Positions 1 to 7,657 of a DNA stretch of 63,140 nucleotides are shown here, one piece after another. Within the stretch, counting starts at the first letter, position 1. The number at the start of each line of letters is the position of its first letter. The notes under the pieces were generated by a model. It saw only the letters and a list, made by a program, of their open reading frames with translations, did no database searches and had not been told where the DNA came from. Origin of the DNA: an uncultured Planctomycetota bacterium (GTDB lineage Bacteria; Planctomycetota; Brocadiia; CAIUPP01); assembly GCA_903901045.1 (NCBI GenBank), contig CAIUPP010000017.1, positions 1 through 63,140 of the forward strand, written 5' to 3'. The translations under genes were made by a program, and so were the position numbers.

Positions 1-1
1 C

Positions 2-136
2 ATGGCCAACCTGAGCTACACCGGGCATTGGATCCAGAACGGCGGCACCCCCTCCACCGACGGGCGCCTCAACACCCCCACCGTCTGGCACCTCTTTGAC
101 ACCGCCAAAGGCCTCGATGCCGGCGCTCCGATGTGA
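2..136 (+). CDS. C-terminal fragment of an H-X9-DG type pseudopilin
   Basis: An open frame enters from the left edge of the window and ends at TGA 134-136; 44 residues are visible. The tail reads PTVWHLFDTAKGLDAGAPM. It matches in layout the end of the complete pseudopilin at 15145-16371, which ends [15 protein letters not shown] and a few more residues. This type II secretion-like pseudopilin family (DUF1559-like) is hugely expanded in Planctomycetota, Lentisphaerota and relatives. The ATG at position 2 is probably internal, because the N-terminal prepilin motif is missing and must lie outside the window. Homology rests on the short tail only. Confidence 0.6.
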   Translation: MANLSYTGHWIQNGGTPSTDGRLNTPTVWHLFDTAKGLDAGAPM

Positions 137-160
137 GAGGATGAGAATTCGTGTGGCGGG

Positions 161-179
161 GCCGGCCTCCCGGGCCGGC
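161..179. terminator. GC-rich stem-loop after the pseudopilin
   Basis: GCCGGCC and GGCCGGC form a seven-base stem around a five-base loop, 25 bases after the pseudopilin stop and before the methyltransferase operon. There is no T-run, so it may be a pause or REP-like hairpin instead of a true rho-independent terminator. Confidence 0.3.
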
Positions 180-344
180 TCCGCCGCCGAGGATGGCGAC
201 GGGCGGCAGGGGGTTGCGCCCTTTGCGCTGGGATGTGGCGGTTTCAACCCCTTTGCACCCATAGGCTATGAACGCCGGCCTTCCGCGATCAGTTGACGCA
301 CGCGGCGGGAGGTGGTATCGGAAGAGGGCAGAAAGGAGACGTTT

Positions 345-1769
345 GTGAAGGTCTGGGGAGGCGGAGAGTATCTCAGCGCCGAAGAGCGGCAGCGCATTCA
401 TGCGGCCGTGCTGCGCATCCTGGAGGAGACGGGCGTGGTTATCGAGAATGACCGGCTGCTGGAGCGGCTGGCCGCCTCGGGCGCGCGCGTCGTCAAGGGG
501 GAGCAGCGCGTCATGTTCAGCCCCGCGTACATGGAGAAGTTCCTGGCCGAGTCGGTCCGCGGGAACGCGCCTCTCGGGACGGGCAAGGTGGGGGGGCTTT
601 CCGCCGTTTACTACGGCCATTATCTGAACCCCGACACCAACGAGTACGAGCCCTGGGATACCGCGCGCGTGTTGCGCTATCTCAAGATTGCGCACCACTT
701 GGAGCACACTTCACCGTTTCTGAGCGTCATCGTGCCCTTGTCGGATATCCCGGCCGATGTGTTGACGCCGTTCTATCACTATATGACTTTCAAGTTCCTG
801 GGACGCAGCGCCTGCGGGATGGACGACCCCCGCTGGACGCCGTGCATTCTGGAGATGTGCGAGGCCGCCGCGGCTGAGATGAACCGGCCCATGCGGGAGC
901 TTTTCTCCGGTTATGTGTTCCTGATTTCTCCGCTGAAGATGGGGCGTCAGGAAGCGGACATCCTGGAATATTCGACGGAGCATGGCCTGCCGCTAGGCGT
1001 CGGGCATATGACTTCCGCGGGAGGCACGGCGCCCGTGACTCTGGCGGGGGCCGTGGCGCTGCACCTGGCGGAGGAGTTCGCGGCCCACATTTTAAGGCGG
1101 GTCTGTTTCGGCGCAAAGCAACTGACCTTCAACATTTCCCTTTCCCACATGGACATGCGCACGGGGATTTTCCCCTATGGGCGGCCGGAGCGCGTGCTGG
1201 CGGCCATGGCGATGGGGGATATGGCGCGGCACTACGGCGGCCGGTTCAATCCGCCGCGCGGGCAGTCCGACGCCAAGCGCCCCTGCGCGGAAGCCGGGTT
1301 CCAGAAGGGCATGTCGGCTACGGCGATGCTGATGTCCTGCGGGTCCGCCTCCATCGCCTGCGGCGTGCTGTCGGTCGATGAAGTGTTCTCCCCGATTCAA
1401 ATGATCATCGACAATGAGATGGTGAGCGCGCTGAAATATCTGGCGCGGGGCTTCGAGGTGAACGACGAGACGCTCGCGCTGGACGTGGTCCGACAGGTGG
1501 GTCCCGGCGGGCAGTTCCTCGACACGACGCATACGGCGGAACATTGCCGGGAGGCGGTCTGGGAGCCGCATCTGTTCGCGCGCGAGATGTTCGCGAGCTG
1601 GAGCCAGAGCGGGCGGCGGATCGACGTGGACTACGCGAGGGAAGCTTACCATGACCTGGCCCAGCGCGCGCCATTGCCGGCGTGCATCTCGGAGGGTTTG
1701 GAGCGGAAGCTGCTGGACATAATTCACAAGCACACGGGCCGGCGCATGGCGCCTCTCCAGAGTGTTTGA
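345..1769 (+). CDS. MttB-superfamily corrinoid methyltransferase, non-pyrrolysine type
   Basis: The protein has 474 residues when read from GTG 345, which has AAGGAG at 333-338, six bases upstream. The frame is open back to a GTG at 312, but that start has no ribosome site. It resembles the trimethylamine:corrinoid methyltransferase family (MttB/MtgB) along its length, including an MDMRTGIFPYG segment and the late QMIIDNEMV region. No in-frame TAG is present, so this is not a pyrrolysine enzyme. Characterised non-Pyl members such as glycine betaine methyltransferase MtgB move a methyl group from a quaternary amine to a corrinoid protein. The substrate here cannot be read from sequence. It is first in a run with GH4, a second MttB homologue, a URO-D protein and beta-glucuronidase. 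No corrinoid-binding protein or reductive activator is in the window. Confidence 0.85.
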   Translation: MKVWGGGEYLSAEERQRIHAAVLRILEETGVVIENDRLLERLAASGARVVKGEQRVMFSPAYMEKFLAESVRGNAPLGTGKVGGLSAVYYGHYLNPDTNEYEPWDTARVLRYLKIAHHLEHTSPFLSVIVPLSDIPADVLTPFYHYMTFKFLGRSACGMDDPRWTPCILEMCEAAAAEMNRPMRELFSGYVFLISPLKMGRQEADILEYSTEHGLPLGVGHMTSAGGTAPVTLAGAVALHLAEEFAAHILRRVCFGAKQLTFNISLSHMDMRTGIFPYGRPERVLAAMAMGDMARHYGGRFNPPRGQSDAKRPCAEAGFQKGMSATAMLMSCGSASIACGVLSVDEVFSPIQMIIDNEMVSALKYLARGFEVNDETLALDVVRQVGPGGQFLDTTHTAEHCREAVWEPHLFAREMFASWSQSGRRIDVDYAREAYHDLAQRAPLPACISEGLERKLLDIIHKHTGRRMAPLQSV

Positions 1770-1827
1770 CGGGGCTGGGAGTGCGCGCCTCAAGCGGGCG
1801 CTTTTTCGCGGCAAAGGTGGATGACCT

Positions 1828-3174
1828 GTGAAGATTACGATCATCGGCGGGGGCAGTTACCTGTGGTCTCTGGGGTTCTGCGCCCAATTCATCCGCAGCA
1901 GCCATCTGCGGGATGTGACGGTGTGCCTGATGGACACGGACGCCGCTGCGCTCGACCTGGTCGGTTCGGCGGCGGATATTCTCAATCGCAAGCAGGGCTC
2001 CCCGGTCCGCCTGGAGCGAACGGGCGATCTGAACGCGGCGCTGGACGGCGCGCAGTTCGTGCTGGTGTCCATCTCCACGGGCGGGTTGGAGGCCATGCGC
2101 CACGACCTGGCCATTCCGGAGAAGTACGGCATCTGGCACACCGTGGGGGACACGGTCGGGCCGGGAGGATGGTCGAGAGCGGTGCGCAATATCCCGGTCT
2201 TTCACCAGATTGCGGAGCGAATGAAATCGCTCTGCCCCGGCGCGTGGCTCATCAATGTGTCCAACCCGCTGACGGTTCTGACCCGGGTGCCGCATCGCTG
2301 CTTTGGCATCCGGAGTGTGGGCATGTGTCCCGGCGTGGAGAACCAGGTCGCGAGTCTCGCGAAGCTGGCCGGCGCCGGCGAGGGCGTGAGTCCGGATTAC
2401 GTGGTCACGGGGATTGACCACGGTTCCTGGTTCACCCGTTTGCGCGCGGGCGACCGGGATATCCTGGGGTGGCTGAAGGAGGCCGGTTATTGCCGCGGCG
2501 ACGGGCTGCTGCCCAGCGAAGTCCGCACCGAGGACCCGCTGGCGGAGAACGCGCAGACGCGCGCGGCCTTTGCCGTATGGCATGAAGTGGGCTACCTGCC
2601 GAGCATCGGGGACCGGCATATCGTGGAGAATTTCCCCTGGTTCGTGGCCCAGCCGACGGCGGAGCTTCCGTTCCGGCTGAAGCGAACCAGCATCGACGAG
2701 CGGCGCGCGCGCAAGGAGCGCAACAAGACGCGGTTCGAGGCGTTTGTGAAATCGGAGGATGAGGTCGCGCTCGGCGGTCTGGGGCACGGCGACGACCCGG
2801 TGGCGCTGGTCGTGGAGTCGCTCTGCGGCTTCCGCTCGTTCCTCTACGGCTCGAACGCGCCCAACGTCGGGCAGATTCCCGGCCTGCCCGAGGGGGCGGT
2901 GGTCGAGACGCGCTGCCGGTTCGATGCGGCGGGGGTTCATCCGCTGGCCTCCCCCATGCCGGATATCCTCAAGTGCCTGACCCTGCCCACTGTGCTGCGG
3001 CAGGAGATGATCATTGACATTGCGCTGGAAGGGACGTTCGACCAGTTGGTTGCGCTGATTCTGACCGATCCGCTGTGCAGCCGCATGCCCATCGGCCGGT
3101 GCCGTGAAATGGCACGGGAATTGTTGACCGCCAATCGCGAGTGGATCCGAAATCCCCGCCTGTTGGAATTCTAA
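1828..3174 (+). CDS. Glycoside hydrolase family 4 (NAD- and metal-dependent)
   Basis: This 448-residue protein starts at GTG 1828 with AAAGGTGG just upstream. A Rossmann NAD site opens it (IIGGGSYLW, residues 4-12). The family segment GDTVGPGGWSRAVRNIPV follows, then INVSNPLT. Cys167 (in GMCPGVE) and His198 (in GIDHGSW) fall where GH4 enzymes bind their divalent metal. GH4 members cleave alpha- or beta-linked glucosides, galactosides, glucuronides or galacturonides by an oxidation-elimination mechanism using NAD+. There is no signal peptide, so it acts on imported oligosaccharides in the cytoplasm. Substrate specificity is unknown, but the beta-glucuronidase 2.7 kb downstream in the same run makes a uronoside plausible. 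Length is normal for the family. Confidence 0.88.
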   Translation: MKITIIGGGSYLWSLGFCAQFIRSSHLRDVTVCLMDTDAAALDLVGSAADILNRKQGSPVRLERTGDLNAALDGAQFVLVSISTGGLEAMRHDLAIPEKYGIWHTVGDTVGPGGWSRAVRNIPVFHQIAERMKSLCPGAWLINVSNPLTVLTRVPHRCFGIRSVGMCPGVENQVASLAKLAGAGEGVSPDYVVTGIDHGSWFTRLRAGDRDILGWLKEAGYCRGDGLLPSEVRTEDPLAENAQTRAAFAVWHEVGYLPSIGDRHIVENFPWFVAQPTAELPFRLKRTSIDERRARKERNKTRFEAFVKSEDEVALGGLGHGDDPVALVVESLCGFRSFLYGSNAPNVGQIPGLPEGAVVETRCRFDAAGVHPLASPMPDILKCLTLPTVLRQEMIIDIALEGTFDQLVALILTDPLCSRMPIGRCREMARELLTANREWIRNPRLLEF

Positions 3175-3189
3175 CCAAGGAGACTTCGC

Positions 3190-4680
3190 TTGAAGACTGC
3201 CGTGACGCCTCTGCGTTTTCTTTCCCCGGAAGAGATGGAGACGATCCATCGCAACGCGCTGCGCATCCTGTCCGAAATCGGGATGAAGATCGACCATGAC
3301 GCGGCGCTGGACTACCTCCTGGCCGCCGGCTGCAAGGTGGACCGGGAGAAGCGGCGCGTCCTCTTCCCCGCGCAAGTGGTGGAGGGGGCCGTGAAGAAGC
3401 TGCGAAAGGACTACGCCGCGCGGGAGGCGCCGGAGCGCATGTCCGTGCGCTACTCGCACGTCCGTTTCCGCAAGGAGCCTTTCCAGGTCCACACCGATTT
3501 CACCGTCAGCGCCGGCGGCTATTGCATCTTCATCCACGACCTGAACGGAGTGCGCCGTCCCGCCACTTTGCAGGACACGCGCGACGCGCTGAAACTGGTC
3601 GCGCAACTCGACCAGATCGCCTACACCGGCCTTCCCGTCGCGGCGCAGGACGTGCCGCTGCCGATCCGGCAGATTCGCATGGCGGCCGAACTGGTCAAGC
3701 ACACCGACAAGTTCGGCGGCATCGAGGCGCTGGACCCGTTCGACATCGAATACATCTGCCGCATCGGCGAGGTCGTCCGGGGCGGGCGCGAGGAGCTGCG
3801 GAAGCGCCCGATCCTGATCGGGTACGCCGAAGCGCGCACGCCGCTGAGCATCGACCCCAACATGTGCGAGGTGTTGATTGAATACGTCCGGCGCGGGATG
3901 CCTCAGTCGCTGGACACGATGCCGAACGCCGGGGCGACCGCGCCGATGAACCCCGCCGGCGCGCTGGCGCTGGGCATCGCCGAGACCCTCGGCGGCATGG
4001 TGCTGGCGTATGCGGTGGACCGCGGCGCGATCGTTACGCTCGATGTGACGCCCTCCTTCAGCGACATGCGCACGGGGATTTTCAAGTATGCGGGAGCGGA
4101 GCGCACCTCGCTGCTGGGCGCGCGCATTCAGATGATCAGCGAGTATTACGGCTGCCCGAGCGGCGTTCACGGCGGCAAGACCGACGCCTGCCTGCCGGGG
4201 GTGCGCGTCGGCGTGGAGAAGGGGATCTCCATGCTCGGCCCCATCCTGTGCGGCGCGGTCGGCTTCGGCACGGTCGGGCATATCGAAAACGCCATCACTT
4301 TCTCTCCCATCCAGTTGGTGATGGACAACGAAATCGCCCGCTACGTCCGCCGCGTGGTGCAGGGCTTCGAGGTGAGCGACGAGTCCGTCAATTTCGATCT
4401 GATCCGGCGCGTCGGGATCGGCGGCAACTACCTGACGGAGATGGAGACGGCCGAGGGGTTCCGCGATTTCCTGAACCTTTCTCCCTTCTTCGGCGTGGAG
4501 CCATGGGGGTCGAGCGACGAGGCCCGCGAGGCGCGGCGCTGGGAGAAGATGGCCGCCGACAAGGTGCGCGAGCTCCTGGCCAGCGATGTTCCCTCGCCGC
4601 TCTCCCCGGAGCAGACGCGCGCGGTGGATGGCATCGTCGCCGAAGCGGAAGCCAGGTTGCGCGAGCAGGGGCGGATGTAA
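3190..4680 (+). CDS. Second MttB-superfamily methyltransferase, non-pyrrolysine type
   Basis: A 496-residue paralogue of the protein at 345-1769. It starts at TTG 3190 with AAGGAG at 3177-3182, only 15 bases after the GH4 stop. Shared blocks include SDMRTGIFKYAG, the GINP-like NPAGALALGIAE stretch and QLVMDNEIARYV. It opens with LSPEEMETIHRNALRIL, the usual MttB N-terminal helix. There is no amber codon in frame. The stop at 4678-4680 is followed directly by the ATG of the URO-D gene, so the two are almost certainly translationally coupled. An MttB homologue paired with a URO-D methyltransferase is the classic arrangement for corrinoid-dependent methyl transfer (substrate to corrinoid, then corrinoid to an acceptor). 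Two MttB copies separated by a glycosidase is unusual. Confidence 0.85.
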   Translation: MKTAVTPLRFLSPEEMETIHRNALRILSEIGMKIDHDAALDYLLAAGCKVDREKRRVLFPAQVVEGAVKKLRKDYAAREAPERMSVRYSHVRFRKEPFQVHTDFTVSAGGYCIFIHDLNGVRRPATLQDTRDALKLVAQLDQIAYTGLPVAAQDVPLPIRQIRMAAELVKHTDKFGGIEALDPFDIEYICRIGEVVRGGREELRKRPILIGYAEARTPLSIDPNMCEVLIEYVRRGMPQSLDTMPNAGATAPMNPAGALALGIAETLGGMVLAYAVDRGAIVTLDVTPSFSDMRTGIFKYAGAERTSLLGARIQMISEYYGCPSGVHGGKTDACLPGVRVGVEKGISMLGPILCGAVGFGTVGHIENAITFSPIQLVMDNEIARYVRRVVQGFEVSDESVNFDLIRRVGIGGNYLTEMETAEGFRDFLNLSPFFGVEPWGSSDEAREARRWEKMAADKVRELLASDVPSPLSPEQTRAVDGIVAEAEARLREQGRM

Positions 4681-5862
4681 ATGAAGAGCGCGCAAAAGCT
4701 GTGGACGTCGAAGGAGCGCGTGCGCGCAGCCCTGCGCCACGAGGAGCCCGACTGCGTGCCGGTGGGCGAGACGGGCATTGACGCGCATATCACCGAGCGC
4801 ATTCTGGGACGCCGCACGCATTACCGGGGGGGCTGGTGGAGCCAGATCGCCTCGTGGGAAGGACGCGCCGCGGAAGTGATGGAGAGTCACAAGCGCGACA
4901 TGGTCGAGCTCTATACGAAGCTCGACTACGACGTGGTTCCGGTCTTTCTGGGCGCCGACGTCTCCATGGCCAGGGCGGTGGAAGTCAAACGCATCGACGA
5001 CGAAACCGTGGAGGTCTCGGGGGTCCGTTATGTCCTGAGTTCGCAGACGAACAAGTACGTGGCGGTCAAATCTTCCTATCCCGCGCAGGACTTCACGCAG
5101 TGGAAGGAGGGGCCGCCGTACCAGTCTCCCTCCGACGCGCAATGGGAACTCTTCGACCATTGCGTCAGCCATCTCGGCGACCGGTTTCTGCTCGCGCGCG
5201 ACCTGGGCGGCTTCTTTCACGGCGACGAGGCTTTTCTCATGGCCTGCTACGATCATCCCGGGATCATCGCCCGGATGAATGCCTACGCCTGCGAGCACGA
5301 CTGCCGCCGGGCGCAGGATTTCATCCGCCATGGCGCGGACGCCGTCTTCATCGGGGGAGATTACTGCGACAGCCGCTCTCCGATGATCAGCCCCGCGAAG
5401 TTCCGCGAGTTGATTTTCCCCTGGCTGAAGGAACTCTGTGCCGCCATCCACAAGGCGGGCGGCTACGCCGTGAAGCACACCGACGGTCACACCTGGCCGC
5501 TGCTGGACATGTTCGCCGAGGCGGGGGTGGACATTTTGCACGCCATCCAGCCCTCCGCCGGCATGGACATCAAGAAGATGAAGAAGCGCTATGGCAAGAC
5601 CTTCACTTTCCTGGGAGCCATCGACTGCGACACGCTTGTCCGCGGCACCCCGGAGCAGATCCGCAACGAGGTGGACTACAACCTGCGCTGGGCCTCCCCG
5701 GGGGGCGGGCATATTCTCTGCTCGGGCAATACCATCCAGTACGGCGTGCCCTTCGAGAATTTCATGGCCATGCTCGGGCGGCTGCGCGAGAAGGGGAGCT
5801 ACCCCATTGATTTCCAGGGGCTTCATCCGCAATCCGTGTACGAACAGGCCAGGGCGTCCTGA
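4681..5862 (+). CDS. URO-D-fold protein, MtaA/MtbA-like methyltransferase candidate
   Basis: This 393-residue protein starts at the ATG that abuts the stop of the preceding MttB gene. It has the uroporphyrinogen decarboxylase TIM-barrel pattern: ERVRAALRHEEPDCVPVGE at the N-terminus, then IFIGGDY-like and FLGAIDCDTLVRGTPEQI segments. It lacks the heme-pathway HemE signature, so it is not HemE. In MtaA/MtbA/CmuA-type methyltransferases the zinc site is H-x-C plus a later Cys. Here His266 is kept (VKHTDGH), the first Cys position reads Asp, and a late Cys347 is present (HILCSGN). It probably acts with its MttB partner, but it could carry out another reaction of this large fold. Confidence 0.75.
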   Translation: MKSAQKLWTSKERVRAALRHEEPDCVPVGETGIDAHITERILGRRTHYRGGWWSQIASWEGRAAEVMESHKRDMVELYTKLDYDVVPVFLGADVSMARAVEVKRIDDETVEVSGVRYVLSSQTNKYVAVKSSYPAQDFTQWKEGPPYQSPSDAQWELFDHCVSHLGDRFLLARDLGGFFHGDEAFLMACYDHPGIIARMNAYACEHDCRRAQDFIRHGADAVFIGGDYCDSRSPMISPAKFRELIFPWLKELCAAIHKAGGYAVKHTDGHTWPLLDMFAEAGVDILHAIQPSAGMDIKKMKKRYGKTFTFLGAIDCDTLVRGTPEQIRNEVDYNLRWASPGGGHILCSGNTIQYGVPFENFMAMLGRLREKGSYPIDFQGLHPQSVYEQARAS

Positions 5863-5878
5863 AAACGAGGTAACCGCC

Positions 5879-7648
5879 GTGCTATATCCCCGCGAAAGCG
5901 AAACGCGCTTTGTGAAAGATCTCTCCGGCCTCTGGCGGTTCCGGTGCGACCGCGCCGAGGAGGGCTTTGCGAAGCGATGGTTCGATGCGCCCCTGCGCGA
6001 CCCGATCCTGATGCCGGTGCCGGCCAGCTACAACGACATCACGCAGGATGTCACGCTGCGCGACCACGTCGGCTGGGTGTGGTACGAGACCACGCTCTTC
6101 GCCCCGGCGAGTTGGCAGGGTCAGAGCGTGCTGCTGCGTTTCGGCAGCGCCACGCACCACGCCACGGCCTGGGTGAACGGGCGCGAGGTGGTCTCACACA
6201 AGGGGGGGTACATGCCGTTCGAGGCGGAGATCGCCGGGCATCTCCATTACGGCGAGGAAAACCGCATCACGGTGGCGGTCAGCAACATGCTGGATTGGAC
6301 GACCATCCCGCCCGGACAGGTCAAGACGCCGCCGGAGGGGCCGCGCTACCCGAAGGGGTTCAAGTTTCAGGAAATTTACCAGGACTTCTTCAACTACTCC
6401 GGTCTGCACCGTCCCGTGCGACTCGTGGTGCGGCCGAAGGACCATATCGAGGATATCGCCGTCAGGACCGGCGTGCGCGGGCGCGACGCGCAGGTGTTCT
6501 ACGCCGTGACGCTCTCCGGAGGCCGGCGCGATGTGCGCGTCAGGCTCCTGGACGAGAAGGGCAGAGTCGTCGCGCGCGGCGAAGGGCTCAAGGGAAGACT
6601 CCCGGTGAAGAACGCCCGCCTCTGGTTCCCCGGCAAGGCGTACCTCTATACGCTGGAGGTCGAAATGCCGGCGGCAGGGCGCCCCGAGGACATCTACCGC
6701 CAGCCCGTCGGAATCCGGACTATCAAGGTCACGAAGAAGCAGTTCCGGATCAACGGCAAGCCCTTCTATTTCAAGGGGTTCGGCAAGCACGAGGACGCGG
6801 ACATCCGCGGCAAAGGGCACGACGATGCGACGGATCTGAAGGATTTCAATCTCCTGGGCTGGATCGGCGCGAACTCCTTCCGCACCTCGCACTACCCCTA
6901 CAGCGAGGAGATCATGGAGCTTGCGGACCGGCTGGGGGTGGCGGTGATCGACGAGACGCCCGCCGTCGGCCTGAACTATTTCCCTCACGGCAAGACGTTC
7001 CAGCCCGACCGCGTGGGGGAGGGCTCGCAGGCGCATCTGCTGCAGGTCATTCGCGAGATGGTCGAGCGCGACCGCAACCACCCCTGCGTGGTGATGTGGT
7101 GCGTGGCAAACGAGGCCGCGACCGAGGAGCCGGAGTCCGTCCCCTACTTCCGCCCCTGTCTCGATCTTTTCCGCAAGCTCGATTCCACGCGTCCCGTGTC
7201 CATCGTCACCTGCTGCGACCCCGACACCTGCCTCTGCACGGGGATGGCCGACGTGGTCTGCGTCAACCGCTACTACTCCTGGTACAACGACCCGGGCCGG
7301 CTCGACCTGGTGGAGCACCAACTTGAGCATAACCTGCGCGCGTGGCACAAGAAGTTCGGGCGGCCGGTGATTGTGACGGAGTACGGCGCCGACGCCGTGG
7401 CCGGCCTTCATGCCGACCCGCCGGTGATGTTCAGCGAGGAATACCAGGTGGAGATGCTCGACCGGTTCCACCGCGTCTTCGACAAGCTCGATTTCATGGC
7501 GGGGGAACATGTCTGGAATTTCGCCGACTTCATGACGCGCCAGGAAATCCGGCGCGTCGTGGGGAACCGCAAGGGGGTGTTCACCCGCGAGCGGCAGCCG
7601 AAGATGATCGCCCATGCCCTTCGCCGGCGATGGACGCGCCTGAAGTAA
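5879..7648 (+). CDS. uidA: Beta-glucuronidase, GH2
   Basis: 589 residues from GTG 5879, with ACGAGG eight bases upstream. The frame is open much further upstream, but the family N-terminus LYPRESETRFVKDLSGLW starts here. A sugar-binding jelly-roll, an Ig-like domain and a TIM barrel follow. The acid/base Glu412 lies in CVANEA and the nucleophile Glu501 in VTEYGAD, matching E. coli GUS Glu413 and Glu504. The N-x-K carboxylate-recognition motif that separates glucuronidases from galactosidases is present as Asn563-Arg-Lys565 (GNRKGVFTR). The C-terminal FSEEYQ and VWNFADFMT blocks match E. coli UidA closely. No signal peptide, so it is cytoplasmic and hydrolyses imported beta-D-glucuronides. It is the last gene of this plus-strand run and converges with the GH35-like gene nine bases away. 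Confidence 0.95.
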   Translation: MLYPRESETRFVKDLSGLWRFRCDRAEEGFAKRWFDAPLRDPILMPVPASYNDITQDVTLRDHVGWVWYETTLFAPASWQGQSVLLRFGSATHHATAWVNGREVVSHKGGYMPFEAEIAGHLHYGEENRITVAVSNMLDWTTIPPGQVKTPPEGPRYPKGFKFQEIYQDFFNYSGLHRPVRLVVRPKDHIEDIAVRTGVRGRDAQVFYAVTLSGGRRDVRVRLLDEKGRVVARGEGLKGRLPVKNARLWFPGKAYLYTLEVEMPAAGRPEDIYRQPVGIRTIKVTKKQFRINGKPFYFKGFGKHEDADIRGKGHDDATDLKDFNLLGWIGANSFRTSHYPYSEEIMELADRLGVAVIDETPAVGLNYFPHGKTFQPDRVGEGSQAHLLQVIREMVERDRNHPCVVMWCVANEAATEEPESVPYFRPCLDLFRKLDSTRPVSIVTCCDPDTCLCTGMADVVCVNRYYSWYNDPGRLDLVEHQLEHNLRAWHKKFGRPVIVTEYGADAVAGLHADPPVMFSEEYQVEMLDRFHRVFDKLDFMAGEHVWNFADFMTRQEIRRVVGNRKGVFTRERQPKMIAHALRRRWTRLK

Positions 7649-7657
7649 AGGCGAGCC

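Noticed and set aside
345-4680. Pyrrolysine-containing MttB
   Set aside because: Neither MttB-like gene has an in-frame TAG, so pyrrolysine insertion is not needed.
1405-5832. A 1,475-codon open frame on the minus strand opposite the methyltransferase cluster
   Set aside because: It mirrors five convincing plus-strand genes, is composed of His/Arg/Leu/Ala-rich antisense sequence and has no ribosome site. High GC codon use makes such antisense frames common here.
4681-5862. HemE (heme pathway) identity for the URO-D-like genes
   Set aside because: The HemE N-terminal Arg-rich signature is missing in all four, and the contexts are catabolic.
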